7,729 bases of DNA from Nitrospirota bacterium (GTDB lineage: Bacteria; Nitrospirota; Thermodesulfovibrionia; Thermodesulfovibrionales; Magnetobacteriaceae): NCBI GenBank assembly GCA_015233485.1, contig JADFXO010000184.1, positions 1 through 7,729 on the forward strand, written 5' to 3'. The notes under the pieces are model-generated. The model made no database searches and was not told where the DNA came from. It worked only from the letters and a program-made list of their open reading frames with translations. A program made the position numbers and the translations under genes. Positions 1 to 7,123 of the stretch are shown in pieces. The first letter of the stretch is position 1; each line of letters opens with the position of its first letter.

Positions 1-1
1 T

Positions 2-346
2 GATGTTATCTTCGAAGAAGGATTCAACAGGCTGCAACCCGATATACTGTTTGTTAAGAAGGATAACCAGGGCATTCTTCAGGACTGGATAAGAGGCGTG
101 CCGGATATGGTTTGCGAGATAGTGTCTCCGGGCAGTTACGAAGTTGATACCGAAGTTAAGAAGGCTGTCTACGAGAAATACGGCGTGCCGGAGTACTGGA
201 TAGTCATGCCGGAACAAAAAAAGATTGAGATATTCACCATTGAAGGCGATAAGTATAAGCTCTTCACAGCTGCCGCGTTTGAAGGTGTGGTTACGTCTAA
301 AGTTATAGAAGGCCTTAAGGTCAATATTGAGGATGTATTCGAGTAA
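2..346 (+). CDS. Uma2 family (DUF820) putative endonuclease, 3' part only
   Basis: The reading frame is open from base 2 to the TAA at 344-346, giving 114 residues. The gene starts outside the window, and the GTG at 98 is internal to the conserved domain. The visible part matches the C-terminal half of Uma2/DUF820 proteins, a restriction-endonuclease-like (PD-(D/E)XK) fold. It shows PDILFV (13-18 of the fragment), GVPDMVCEIVSPGS (32-45), a Lys-rich helix with KK (53-54), YEKYGVPEYWIV (57-68), and a final hydrophobic strand ending in DVFE. The Asp in PDI and the Glu in CEI are the likely acidic metal ligands. Family members are usually about 180-200 residues, so roughly 70-80 residues are missing to the left. 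These proteins are common in multiple copies in cyanobacteria and environmental bacteria, and their biological role is poorly known. A terminator-like hairpin follows directly, so it is probably transcribed separately from purL. Confidence 0.85.
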   Translation, partial: DVIFEEGFNRLQPDILFVKKDNQGILQDWIRGVPDMVCEIVSPGSYEVDTEVKKAVYEKYGVPEYWIVMPEQKKIEIFTIEGDKYKLFTAAAFEGVVTSKVIEGLKVNIEDVFE

Positions 347-404
347 CCGGAGCTTACCTCTGGTATCACAGCTCCAAAATCTGGGCGGCCGGTTCTTTTT
401 TTTT
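345..404 (+). terminator. Probable Rho-independent terminator after the Uma2 gene
   Basis: A stem GGAGCT (349-354) pairs with AGCTCC (370-375), and TACC/GGTA (355-358/362-365) can pair inside it. An alternative outer stem pairs AACCGG (345-350) with CCGGTT (389-394). The outer stem is followed by C and then nine T (396-404), the usual layout of an intrinsic terminator on the plus strand. The two stems share two bases, so they compete or form a branched structure. The position right behind the stop codon supports the call. Confidence 0.65.
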
Positions 405-407
405 CAT

Positions 408-437
408 AGGACATTATTTTGTCGTTTGTGTTAAGAT
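408..437 (+). promoter_or_regulatory. Possible sigma70-like promoter for the pur-cob block
   Basis: TAAGAT (432-437) is preceded by TGT (429-431), giving an extended -10 element. AGGACA (408-413) lies 18 bases upstream and matches four of six -35 consensus bases. Transcription would start near 444 and leave a leader of about 50 bases before purL. The location between the upstream terminator and purL is right, but the match is modest and this is inference from consensus only. Confidence 0.3.
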
Positions 438-493
438 AGGGGAGATTTCGAACGAGTTATCCAGTGAACGGGTCGTCTAAACAGGTCGCCTAA

Positions 494-2743
494 GTGAAAG
501 AACCCTTAATAACTGATGAGCTGATAAGAGAACACGGGTTGACGCCCGATGAGTATGGCCGTGTCGTTAGTATCCTTGGCCGAAGCCCCACGTTTACCGA
601 ATTGGGTATCTTTTCGGTTATGTGGAGTGAGCACTGCTCGTACAAAAGTTCACGCCTCCATCTAAAGAAACTGCCGGCTGAAGCGCCGTGGGTAATTCAG
701 GGCCCGGGCGAAAACGCCGGCGTAATCGACATCGGAGACGGCCTTGCCGCCGTGTTTAAAATGGAATCGCATAACCATCCCTCATTTATTGAACCATACG
801 AAGGGGCGGCAACCGGCGTGGGTGGCATACTCAGGGATATTTTCACAATGGGGGCACGGCCGGTGGCCAGCCTCAATTCACTTAGATTCGGCCCCCTGTC
901 AGACCCATACCATAAACACCTCTTCGGCGGCGTAGTCTCAGGGATTGCCGGCTATGGCAACTGCATCGGCGTCCCCACGGTTGGCGGCGAGATATACTGC
1001 CATCCCTGTTACGCTGGTAATATCCTCGTAAACGTATTTAATGTCGGCATAGTAAAAAAAGATAAAATATTTTATGGCAAGGCCACAGGCACCGGCAATC
1101 TCATCATCTACGCAGGCTCAAAGACCGGCAAAGACGGCATTCACGGCGTTACTATGGCCTCTGAGGAGTTCACAGACGACGCGCAGCAAAAGAAACCAAA
1201 CGTGCAGATAGGAGACCCGTTTACCGAAAAACTCCTGCTTGAGGCGTGCCTTGAGGCGATGGACAAGGGCCTGATAGTGGGGATTCAGGACATGGGCGGG
1301 GCCGGCCTTACGTCTTCGTCATCGGAAATGGCGGGAAGGGCAGAGACCGGCATAGAGCTTGAGCTTTCGAGAGTGCCTCTTCGCGCCGAGGGCATGATTC
1401 CCTATGAAATAATGCTCTCTGAAAGTCAGGAGCGAATGCTGCTCGTTGTGGAACAGGAAAATAAAGACGCGCTTATTGATATATTTAAAAAATGGGACCT
1501 TGACGCCGTTGTAATAGGCAAAGTAGGAGGCGACGGCTTTCTACGCGTCAACTGGCACGGTAAGATGGCGGCGGAGATTCCGGCAACAAAGATCTCAACC
1601 GACGCGCCAATCTATGATAGGCCGTCTAAAAGGCCAGCCTGTCAGGACGAGCTAAACACGCTTGATCTATCTAAAATCCCTGATGTGAGCAATTATAACA
1701 ATGCTATAAAAAAACTCCTTGCATCGCCGTCTATTGCATCCAAGGAGCTGGTCTGGCAGCAGTATGACCACATGGTGCGCACAGACACAATCGTCAAGCC
1801 CGGTTCCGATGCCGCGGTCATACGAATAAAGGGCACAAAGAAGGCCCTTGCCATGTCGGTTGATTGTAACAGCCGTTACTGCTGGCTTGACCCGTACATT
1901 GGCGCGATTCACGCCGTGTGCGAGGCCGCCAGAAACGTCGCCTGCTCAGGGGCCACACCGCTTGCGGTTACTGACAACCTGAACTTCGGAAACCCCGAAA
2001 AACCAGAGGTGATGTGGCAGTTCATCGGGGCCATAGAGGGAATAAGAGACGCCTGCATAGCCCTTAACACACCCGTCATAAGCGGCAACGTAAGTCTGTA
2101 TAATGAAACAAAAGGCGACGCCATATACCCTACGCCGACAATAGCCGTCGTAGGTGTTTTAGATGACGCGGACAAGGCGCTGACCCAGTGGTTTAAAGGC
2201 GCTGGGGATGTTGTCATGTTGATAGGCCAGACGAAGGAAGAGCTTGGCGGCAGCGAGTATCTCTATGTATGCCACGGTCTGGAGCGAGGGATGCCTCCGG
2301 CTATTGACCCTGCGAAAGAACACGCCCTCCATAAAGTGCTCGTTGCGCTCAACGGCCGCGGGCTGTTGCGCTCAGCCCATGACTGCTCAGATGGCGGCCT
2401 TGCCGTTGCGGCTGCCGAGTCAACGTTTGGTATGCTCATAGGGGCGGAGATTGACCTTGGCCACTTAGGCGAGTTAGGCAAGGGTTCAATGAGAACAGAC
2501 GCGCTCCTGTTTGGTGAGTCCGCCACACGTGTACTCATAAGCGCGGCCCCGGACAATGCCGCCCAAGTGGAAGCTGCGGTAAAGGCGGCTGGACTTCCGG
2601 TAGCGCAAATTGGCAGGACAGGCGGAGATGTTTTACGCGTTAAAGTCAAGGGTGAAACACGTATTGATATTCCGGTAAGTGATTTAAAATCCATCTATGA
2701 TACATCGTTAGAGAGGGGACTCAACCAAAATGAACATATATGA
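494..2743 (+). CDS. purL: Phosphoribosylformylglycinamidine synthase subunit PurL
   Basis: This cytoplasmic enzyme makes FGAM from FGAR, ATP and ammonia in purine synthesis. At 749 residues it is the small bacterial PurL type, which needs PurQ (glutaminase) and PurS as separate subunits; neither is in this window. The protein reads through the whole family: EHGLT (13-17), FTELGIFSVMWSEHCSYKSS (34-53) with the catalytic His47, a GPGENAG loop (70-76), ESHNHPS (91-97) for ATP and metal, GDPFTEK (240-246), the GIQDMGGAGLTSSSSEM stretch (263-279), DNLNFGNPEKPE (494-505), SGNVSLYNET (530-539), HDCSDGGLAVA (629-639) and GESATRV (674-680). Both halves of the pseudo-dimer, each a PurM-like fold, are intact. 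The start is GTG at 494; an in-frame TAA at 491-493 rules out an upstream extension, and the N-terminus fits homologues. AGGT at 483-486 is a weak ribosome binding site. The end overlaps purF by 14 bases. Confidence 0.97.
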   Translation: MKEPLITDELIREHGLTPDEYGRVVSILGRSPTFTELGIFSVMWSEHCSYKSSRLHLKKLPAEAPWVIQGPGENAGVIDIGDGLAAVFKMESHNHPSFIEPYEGAATGVGGILRDIFTMGARPVASLNSLRFGPLSDPYHKHLFGGVVSGIAGYGNCIGVPTVGGEIYCHPCYAGNILVNVFNVGIVKKDKIFYGKATGTGNLIIYAGSKTGKDGIHGVTMASEEFTDDAQQKKPNVQIGDPFTEKLLLEACLEAMDKGLIVGIQDMGGAGLTSSSSEMAGRAETGIELELSRVPLRAEGMIPYEIMLSESQERMLLVVEQENKDALIDIFKKWDLDAVVIGKVGGDGFLRVNWHGKMAAEIPATKISTDAPIYDRPSKRPACQDELNTLDLSKIPDVSNYNNAIKKLLASPSIASKELVWQQYDHMVRTDTIVKPGSDAAVIRIKGTKKALAMSVDCNSRYCWLDPYIGAIHAVCEAARNVACSGATPLAVTDNLNFGNPEKPEVMWQFIGAIEGIRDACIALNTPVISGNVSLYNETKGDAIYPTPTIAVVGVLDDADKALTQWFKGAGDVVMLIGQTKEELGGSEYLYVCHGLERGMPPAIDPAKEHALHKVLVALNGRGLLRSAHDCSDGGLAVAAAESTFGMLIGAEIDLGHLGELGKGSMRTDALLFGESATRVLISAAPDNAAQVEAAVKAAGLPVAQIGRTGGDVLRVKVKGETRIDIPVSDLKSIYDTSLERGLNQNEHI
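2712..2718 (+). promoter_or_regulatory. Ribosome binding site of purF
   Basis: AGAGGGG inside the 3' end of purL lies 11 bases before the ATG at 2730. It favours this ATG over the next one at 2745, which has no purine-rich site in front. The choice sets the PurF propeptide at nine residues. Confidence 0.55.
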
Positions 2744-4133
2744 CATGAAGGAAGAGTGTGGGATATTTGGAATATACGGGCACGTGGAGGCAGCTAACAT
2801 GACATATCTTGGCCTTTACGCCCTGCAGCACAGGGGGCAGGAAGGGGCGGGCATATGCTCGTGCGACGGTGCGACGCTGCATCTGGAGAAATCTCTTGGC
2901 TATGTGTCGGAGATATTCAACGAAAAACGCCTGAAAAAACTTCCCGGCGAAAGCGCCATCGGACATAACAGATACTCTACGGCAGGCGGCAACGCACAGA
3001 AAAACGTGCAACCCATCATGGTTAACTCATCCCTTGGGTCGCTGTCCATCGCCCATAACGGCAACCTCACAAATGCGTCCGCACTGAAAGAGGGCCTCGA
3101 GCGTGACGGCGCAATTTTCCAATCCAACGCCGACAGCGAGGTAATCGTACATCTGATAGCCCATTCAAAGGCCCGCAGCGCGGAAGAGAAAATCATTGAA
3201 GCGGTCAACCAAATACACGGCGCGTTCAGTCTGCTTATACTAACAGAGGATGCGTTAATCGCGGTCAGAGACGCCTATGGCGTGCGCCCGATGTGTATGG
3301 GAACAATAGACGGCGCCTATGTGGTGGCCTCAGAGACATGTGCCTTCGACCTTATCGGGGCCTCATATATCAGAGACATCGAGCCGGGTGAGATGGTAAT
3401 AATAAATAAAAACGGCATAAACTCCATGAGGGCAATACGCAGCGCCATGCGGGCGCACTGCGCGTTTGAATTCATATATTTTTCCCGCCCGGACAGCTAC
3501 ATCTTCGGCGGCACAAACGTACACAGCATAAGAAAGGCACTAGGCCGGCAGCTGGCCATTGAGTCATACGTTGACGCGGATGTTGTCATCCCCGTCCCTG
3601 ACTCCGGTGTTGCCGCCACCATAGGCTATGCCAACCAGAGCATCATACCCTTTGACTTCGGACTCGTGAGAAACCACTACATCGGGCGTACTTTCATAGA
3701 ACCCAAGCAGAGCATCCGCCACTTCGGCGTAAAAATAAAATTAAACCCAGTTCAAAGCATCCTCAAAGGGAAAAGGGTAGTCGTCGTCGATGACTCCATC
3801 GTCAGAGGGACAACGAGCAAAAAGATCGTCAAGATGATCAGAGAAGTCGGCAAGGCCAAAGAGATTCACGTAAGAATCAGCTCCCCGTGCACGATAAGCC
3901 CTTGCTTTTATGGAATCGATACCCCAACGCGCGGCGAGCTTATTGCCTCAACACATCAGGTCGAGGAGATCAGAAAATTTATAACCGCCGATTCGCTTTC
4001 GTACCTGTCGTTTGACGGACTTAAGTCTGTGCTGCCAAACCCTGAGGACTACTGCTACGCGTGTTTTAACAATAAGTACCCGATTAGTTTTGTACACGAG
4101 GAACCCGCCCAGATGGAATTGTTTTTGGCGTAG
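2730..4133 (+). CDS. purF: Amidophosphoribosyltransferase PurF, iron-sulfur type with propeptide
   Basis: PurF catalyses the first committed purine step, making phosphoribosylamine from PRPP and glutamine in the cytoplasm. It has 467 residues, close to the ~475 of the Bacillus enzyme. The N-terminal Ntn glutaminase domain starts at Cys10 (CGIFGIYGH), so a nine-residue propeptide must be removed to free the catalytic cysteine. It also shows QHRGQEGAGI (33-42), GHNRYST (78-84) and HNGNL (109-113). The C-terminal phosphoribosyltransferase domain carries the PRPP loop VVVVDDSIVRGTTS (350-363). Cysteines 244, 392 (PCFYGIDT), 442 and 445 (CYAC) occupy the places of the four 4Fe-4S ligands known in Bacillus subtilis PurF. 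In that family the cluster makes the enzyme oxygen-sensitive and is tied to its turnover. Overlap with purL suggests translational coupling; cobS begins 23 bases downstream. Confidence 0.97.
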   Translation: MNIYDMKEECGIFGIYGHVEAANMTYLGLYALQHRGQEGAGICSCDGATLHLEKSLGYVSEIFNEKRLKKLPGESAIGHNRYSTAGGNAQKNVQPIMVNSSLGSLSIAHNGNLTNASALKEGLERDGAIFQSNADSEVIVHLIAHSKARSAEEKIIEAVNQIHGAFSLLILTEDALIAVRDAYGVRPMCMGTIDGAYVVASETCAFDLIGASYIRDIEPGEMVIINKNGINSMRAIRSAMRAHCAFEFIYFSRPDSYIFGGTNVHSIRKALGRQLAIESYVDADVVIPVPDSGVAATIGYANQSIIPFDFGLVRNHYIGRTFIEPKQSIRHFGVKIKLNPVQSILKGKRVVVVDDSIVRGTTSKKIVKMIREVGKAKEIHVRISSPCTISPCFYGIDTPTRGELIASTHQVEEIRKFITADSLSYLSFDGLKSVLPNPEDYCYACFNNKYPISFVHEEPAQMELFLA

Positions 4134-4146
4134 TGGAATTGTTTTT
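4114..4146 (+). repeat. 13-base direct repeat across the purF stop codon
   Basis: TGGAATTGTTTTT occurs at 4114-4126, inside the last purF codons, and again at 4134-4146, right after the TAG stop. The copies start 20 bases apart and are identical. This looks like a small local duplication that fills most of the purF-cobS gap. The 20-base offset is not a multiple of three, so the second copy is not an in-frame extension of purF. Confidence 0.85.
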
Positions 4147-4156
4147 AAGTGTTTAG

Positions 4157-4981
4157 ATGATAAAAAAAATTGCCGCGGCGTTTGAGTTTTTGACAATAAT
4201 ACCCCTGCCATTCAAAAGGGCGGGCGGCCCCGTATGGGATGAGTCCAGCATTGGTAAGAGTTCCTCTGTATTTCCCGTGGTTGGGCTTATCATGGGCGGT
4301 GCATATTTGTTGTGTTTTGTATTGCTTAGACATGTACTGCCCGCCTCTGTATGCGCCGTAGCAGTAATAACGCTTGGGGCGGTAATAACAGGGGGGCTGC
4401 ACCTTGACGGCGTCTCGGACACATTCGATGCCCTTGCCGCTAAAAGGACGCCGAAAGACAGGCTGTTAATAATGAAAAGCGGCTCTGCCGGTCCAATTGG
4501 TGTCTCGGCCATTGTGTTGACCCTGCTTTTGAAATACGCGCTGCTCAAAGAATTGCTTTTAAGCGCCCACATCTCAAACGCCTTCGTCCTGCTTACTTAT
4601 CCCGCCGCCGGACGGTTTGCCGCCGCCGCGGCTATGTTTACGGGCAAGAGCGCAAAGTCCGAGGGCCTCGGATGGGTCTTTATAGAACATACCGGCGTGA
4701 AAGAGTTTATGGCGGCGGCAGGATTTTTGTTTATTATTCTAACCGTGTTAACCCTGTATCTGAATAATGGCGCTGCCGCCCTGTTTGCCTCTGTTCATTC
4801 TATCGCGATAATAATTACAATTGCCCTTGCGGCTAAAATCAGCGGGGCATTCTTCCTGAGGCGTTTTGGCGGCCTCACAGGGGACACGATAGGGGCGTTT
4901 ATTGAGGGCAGTGAACTGATCTTCTTGATATATCTGACGATAACAACGGGAGGTGCTGTATTCCAACGCGGGTTTATCTGA
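4157..4981 (+). CDS. cobS: Adenosylcobinamide-GDP ribazoletransferase CobS (cobalamin synthase)
   Basis: CobS is an integral membrane enzyme that joins adenosylcobinamide-GDP with alpha-ribazole or its 5'-phosphate, forming the lower-ligand loop of cobalamin. The 274-residue protein shows the family signatures in order: FLTIIPLP (11-18), GGLHLDGVSDTFD (79-91) with the acidic residues expected for metal and substrate binding, DRLLIMKSGSAGPIGV (101-116), GRF (152-154) and GGLTGDTIGA (238-247). Hydrophobic segments near 41-60, 64-80, 116-135, 140-160, 186-203, 207-227 and 254-268 indicate a polytopic inner-membrane protein. It is slightly longer than the ~250-residue enterobacterial form. The ATG at 4157 directly follows an in-frame TAG (4154-4156), so it cannot start further upstream. 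The ribosome binding site is poor (TAAG at 4146-4149). Its 3' end carries the ribosome binding site and probable start of the next gene. Confidence 0.95.
   Translation: MIKKIAAAFEFLTIIPLPFKRAGGPVWDESSIGKSSSVFPVVGLIMGGAYLLCFVLLRHVLPASVCAVAVITLGAVITGGLHLDGVSDTFDALAAKRTPKDRLLIMKSGSAGPIGVSAIVLTLLLKYALLKELLLSAHISNAFVLLTYPAAGRFAAAAAMFTGKSAKSEGLGWVFIEHTGVKEFMAAAGFLFIILTVLTLYLNNGAAALFASVHSIAIIITIALAAKISGAFFLRRFGGLTGDTIGAFIEGSELIFLIYLTITTGGAVFQRGFI
4949..4955 (+). promoter_or_regulatory. Perfect Shine-Dalgarno for the cobC-like gene, pointing to an ATT start
   Basis: GGAGGTG lies within the 3' end of cobS. It is the strongest ribosome binding site I see in the window. The ATT at 4960-4962 follows with six bases between GGAGG and the codon, the usual distance. 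The first ATG of the frame (4993) is about 40 bases away, too far for this site to serve it. Confidence 0.7.
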
Positions 4982-5574
4982 TTCGACACGGGATGACCGT
5001 AAATGCGCAGGAGAGGCGTTATAAGGGCCACATAGATGTGCCACTATCTGATGAGGGCATAAGACAGGCAAAGCGCCTTGCCGAATTCATCAGAAATCTG
5101 GACGCCCCCATCCGTATATTTTGCTCTGATCTTAGCCGTGCTGTAAAGACTGCTGAGACTATCGGGCAGCCCTTCGGCATCACGCCCGTGCCGTTGAAAG
5201 GTCTTCGAGAGCGGCATTTTGGAGCATGGGAGGGCATGACGTTTGACGAGATAAAGGCCGCCTATCCAAAGGAATTCACAAGTTGGGCACGCGACCCAAT
5301 GAGCTTCAGCCCCGTCGGAGGAGAAAGCACTATGGACGTTAGTCTGAGGGTGCTTCCCGTGTTTTATGATCTCATAAAAGACCGCGGGGATGAGACCATT
5401 GCCGTTGTGGCACACGGCGGGGTAAACAGGGTGATACTCTGCGACATACTCGGCATCCCACTCACACACATATTTCGCGTCGAGCAGGATTTTATATGTC
5501 TCAACATAATTGATTTTTATGACGGTGTCCCCGTCGTAAAACTCCTGAACTACATACCGGAGCTATGCCCCTAA
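4960..5574 (+). CDS. cobC: Histidine phosphatase family protein, probable alpha-ribazole phosphatase CobC
   Basis: This protein probably removes the 5'-phosphate from alpha-ribazole phosphate or adenosylcobalamin phosphate, acting with CobS. The family fold is clear. Counted from an ATT start at 4960 (204 residues): TRVYLIRHG (3-11) with phospho-acceptor His10 and Arg9, CSDLSRAVKTAET (55-67) with Arg60, LRERHFGAWEG (82-92) with acidic Glu84, a GGES motif (120-123) and VAHGGVNR (150-157) with the second His152. An ATG-only reading (4993) would lose Arg9-His10-Gly11 and the first beta strand. In-frame TGA at 4912-4914 limits extension, and no ATG, GTG or TTG lies between. The ATT has a perfect Shine-Dalgarno in front. 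The gene then overlaps cobS by 22 bases and ends 4 bases before cobQ. The residue after RHG is Met instead of the usual Glu or Gln. The cobS-cobQ context favours CobC over a generic phosphoglycerate mutase; substrate is inferred. Confidence 0.88.
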   Translation: MPTRVYLIRHGMTVNAQERRYKGHIDVPLSDEGIRQAKRLAEFIRNLDAPIRIFCSDLSRAVKTAETIGQPFGITPVPLKGLRERHFGAWEGMTFDEIKAAYPKEFTSWARDPMSFSPVGGESTMDVSLRVLPVFYDLIKDRGDETIAVVAHGGVNRVILCDILGIPLTHIFRVEQDFICLNIIDFYDGVPVVKLLNYIPELCP

Positions 5575-5578
5575 AGAT

Positions 5579-7081
5579 ATGGCTAAATCGATAATGATTC
5601 AGGGAACCGGCTCAGGCGTGGGGAAAAGTCTGATTGCCGCCGGGCTTTGCAGGATTCTTACAGCAGACATGGGACTTCGCGTAGCGCCGTTTAAGGCCCA
5701 AAACATGGCTTTAAATTCATTCGTAACAGATGATGGCGGCGAGATTGGCTGTGCCCAGGCCACGCAGGCCGAGGCCGCCGGTATTGCACCTTCAGTCTAT
5801 ATGAACCCTATACTGCTAAAGGCGTCCGGGGAGAGCGGCTCACAGGTCATAGTCCTTGGCAAGGTGTATAAGACCATGCAGGCGACAGAGTTTTATGAAC
5901 AAAAGGAACTCTTCTGGAAGACAGTCACACACGCGTGGGACGAATTGAGCGCCACCTATGAGTTTATCGTCATCGAGGGCGCAGGAAGCCCTGCAGAGAT
6001 AAACCTCATGGATAGGGAAATCGTCAACATGGCAGTGGCAAGACACACAGGCTCACCGGTAATCCTTGTCGGCGACATTGACAGGGGAGGGGTATTCGCA
6101 TCACTTTACGGTACAACAGCTCTCCTAAACTACGAGGACTCACGCCTGATTAAGGCATTTATAATAAACAAATTTCGCGGGGATATTAATATTCTCCTGC
6201 CGGGCAATAAATTAATCGAAGATAGAACAGGCATCCCCGTCATCGGCGTCCTTCCATACGTTACCGATATGGGGCTGCCCGAAGAGGATGGCCTCGTGCT
6301 GGAGACTAAGGCGAAAGCCCTGCCTGCCGCCGCCTCTGATGACTCTATAAAGATAACTGTCCTGAGACTTAAGTACATATCGAATTTCACCGACTTTCAG
6401 CCGTTTCAGTATGAGCCGAATGTGGAACTCATAATAAGCCGCCGCCCCGAAGACATTATGAACGCAGACTTAATTATAATCCCTGGTTCTAAAAATACAA
6501 TCGCAGACCTAACGATATTAAGAGACAGCGGCCTTGATAAGATTATAAAACAAGCGGTGAAACGCGGGATTCCGGCCATTGGCCTCTGCGGGGGATACCA
6601 GATGCTTGGCAAGACAATCGAAGACCCTCTCAGGATTGAAAGCGCTGAGGCGAAAGTTGCCGGCCTCTGCCTGCTTGATACAGCAACCGTGTTTAATGAA
6701 ACAAAGACCACGCGGCAGGTAATCGCGGCAACGGCTGGACAGATACCATACGTAAGAAACACGCACAGCGCCCTCACGGGCTACGAAATCCACATGGGCC
6801 AGACCAAAGGAGCCGACTCTCCCGCGTTTGTCGTCAGCGGACAACACCCCGACGGCGCAGTAAAAAACAGCGTGTGGGGCACATATATTCACGGGATTTT
6901 CGATAACGACGCGTTTCGCAGGGATTTAATAAACGGCCTGAGAGAAAGAAAAGGCCTACCGTCCGTTGAAGATGCCCCTGTCAGTTATGCCGCCGAAAAA
7001 GACGCCGCCATAGACAGGCTGGCACAACTGCTGAGGACTAATCTTAATATGGATTTCATATACTCACTGGCAGGGTTGTAG
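5579..7081 (+). CDS. cobQ: Cobyric acid synthase CobQ/CbiP
   Basis: This glutamine-dependent enzyme amidates four side chains (b, d, e, g) of adenosylcobyric acid a,c-diamide, using ATP, in the cytoplasm. The 500 residues match the usual length. The N-terminal dethiobiotin-synthetase-like ATPase domain has the P-loop GTGSGVGKS (9-17), FKAQNMALNS (38-47), YMNPILLKAS (74-83), VIEGAGSPAEINL (131-143) and GDIDRGGVFAS (165-175). The family linker ISNFTDF follows (267-273). The C-terminal class I-like glutaminase domain has LCGGYQMLG (336-344) with nucleophile Cys337, GYEIHMGQT (401-409) and GTYIHGIFDN (434-443) with His438. All key residues are present. The ATG at 5579 follows the upstream stop by 4 bases; the nearest GGAG (5559-5562) is 16 bases away, so translation is probably coupled to the preceding gene. 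It is the last intact gene of the block, and no terminator is evident behind it. Confidence 0.97.
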   Translation: MAKSIMIQGTGSGVGKSLIAAGLCRILTADMGLRVAPFKAQNMALNSFVTDDGGEIGCAQATQAEAAGIAPSVYMNPILLKASGESGSQVIVLGKVYKTMQATEFYEQKELFWKTVTHAWDELSATYEFIVIEGAGSPAEINLMDREIVNMAVARHTGSPVILVGDIDRGGVFASLYGTTALLNYEDSRLIKAFIINKFRGDINILLPGNKLIEDRTGIPVIGVLPYVTDMGLPEEDGLVLETKAKALPAAASDDSIKITVLRLKYISNFTDFQPFQYEPNVELIISRRPEDIMNADLIIIPGSKNTIADLTILRDSGLDKIIKQAVKRGIPAIGLCGGYQMLGKTIEDPLRIESAEAKVAGLCLLDTATVFNETKTTRQVIAATAGQIPYVRNTHSALTGYEIHMGQTKGADSPAFVVSGQHPDGAVKNSVWGTYIHGIFDNDAFRRDLINGLRERKGLPSVEDAPVSYAAEKDAAIDRLAQLLRTNLNMDFIYSLAGL

Positions 7082-7123
7082 GGAGCAAACCTACGATGAT
7101 AATATAGTGGGGCATGAGGGTAA

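Noticed and set aside
98..346. Complete 82-residue protein from GTG 98
   Set aside because: Conserved Uma2 domain sequence continues upstream in frame to the window edge, so GTG 98 is an internal codon (Val of GVPDM).
438..466. AGGGGAG at 438-444 as a ribosome binding site for a small leader gene
   Set aside because: The nearest start codon, GTG at 464, is 19 bases away, and the frame is only nine codons long; it more likely lies around the transcription start.
347..493. Purine riboswitch before purL
   Set aside because: The leader after the possible promoter is only about 50 bases and shows no purine aptamer core or terminator/antiterminator pair.
2263..2694. 143-residue minus-strand reading frame within purL
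   Set aside because: It is fully antisense to conserved PurL sequence and low in recognisable features, so it is a shadow of GC-rich codons.
2745..4133. Alternative purF start at ATG 2745, giving a four-residue propeptide
   Set aside because: No ribosome binding site precedes it, while ATG 2730 has AGAGGGG upstream and yields a nine-residue propeptide close to the 11 known in Bacillus.
4993..5574. A 193-residue phosphatase starting at ATG 4993
   Set aside because: It would lack the catalytic Arg-His-Gly motif and first strand, which are encoded directly upstream in the same frame.
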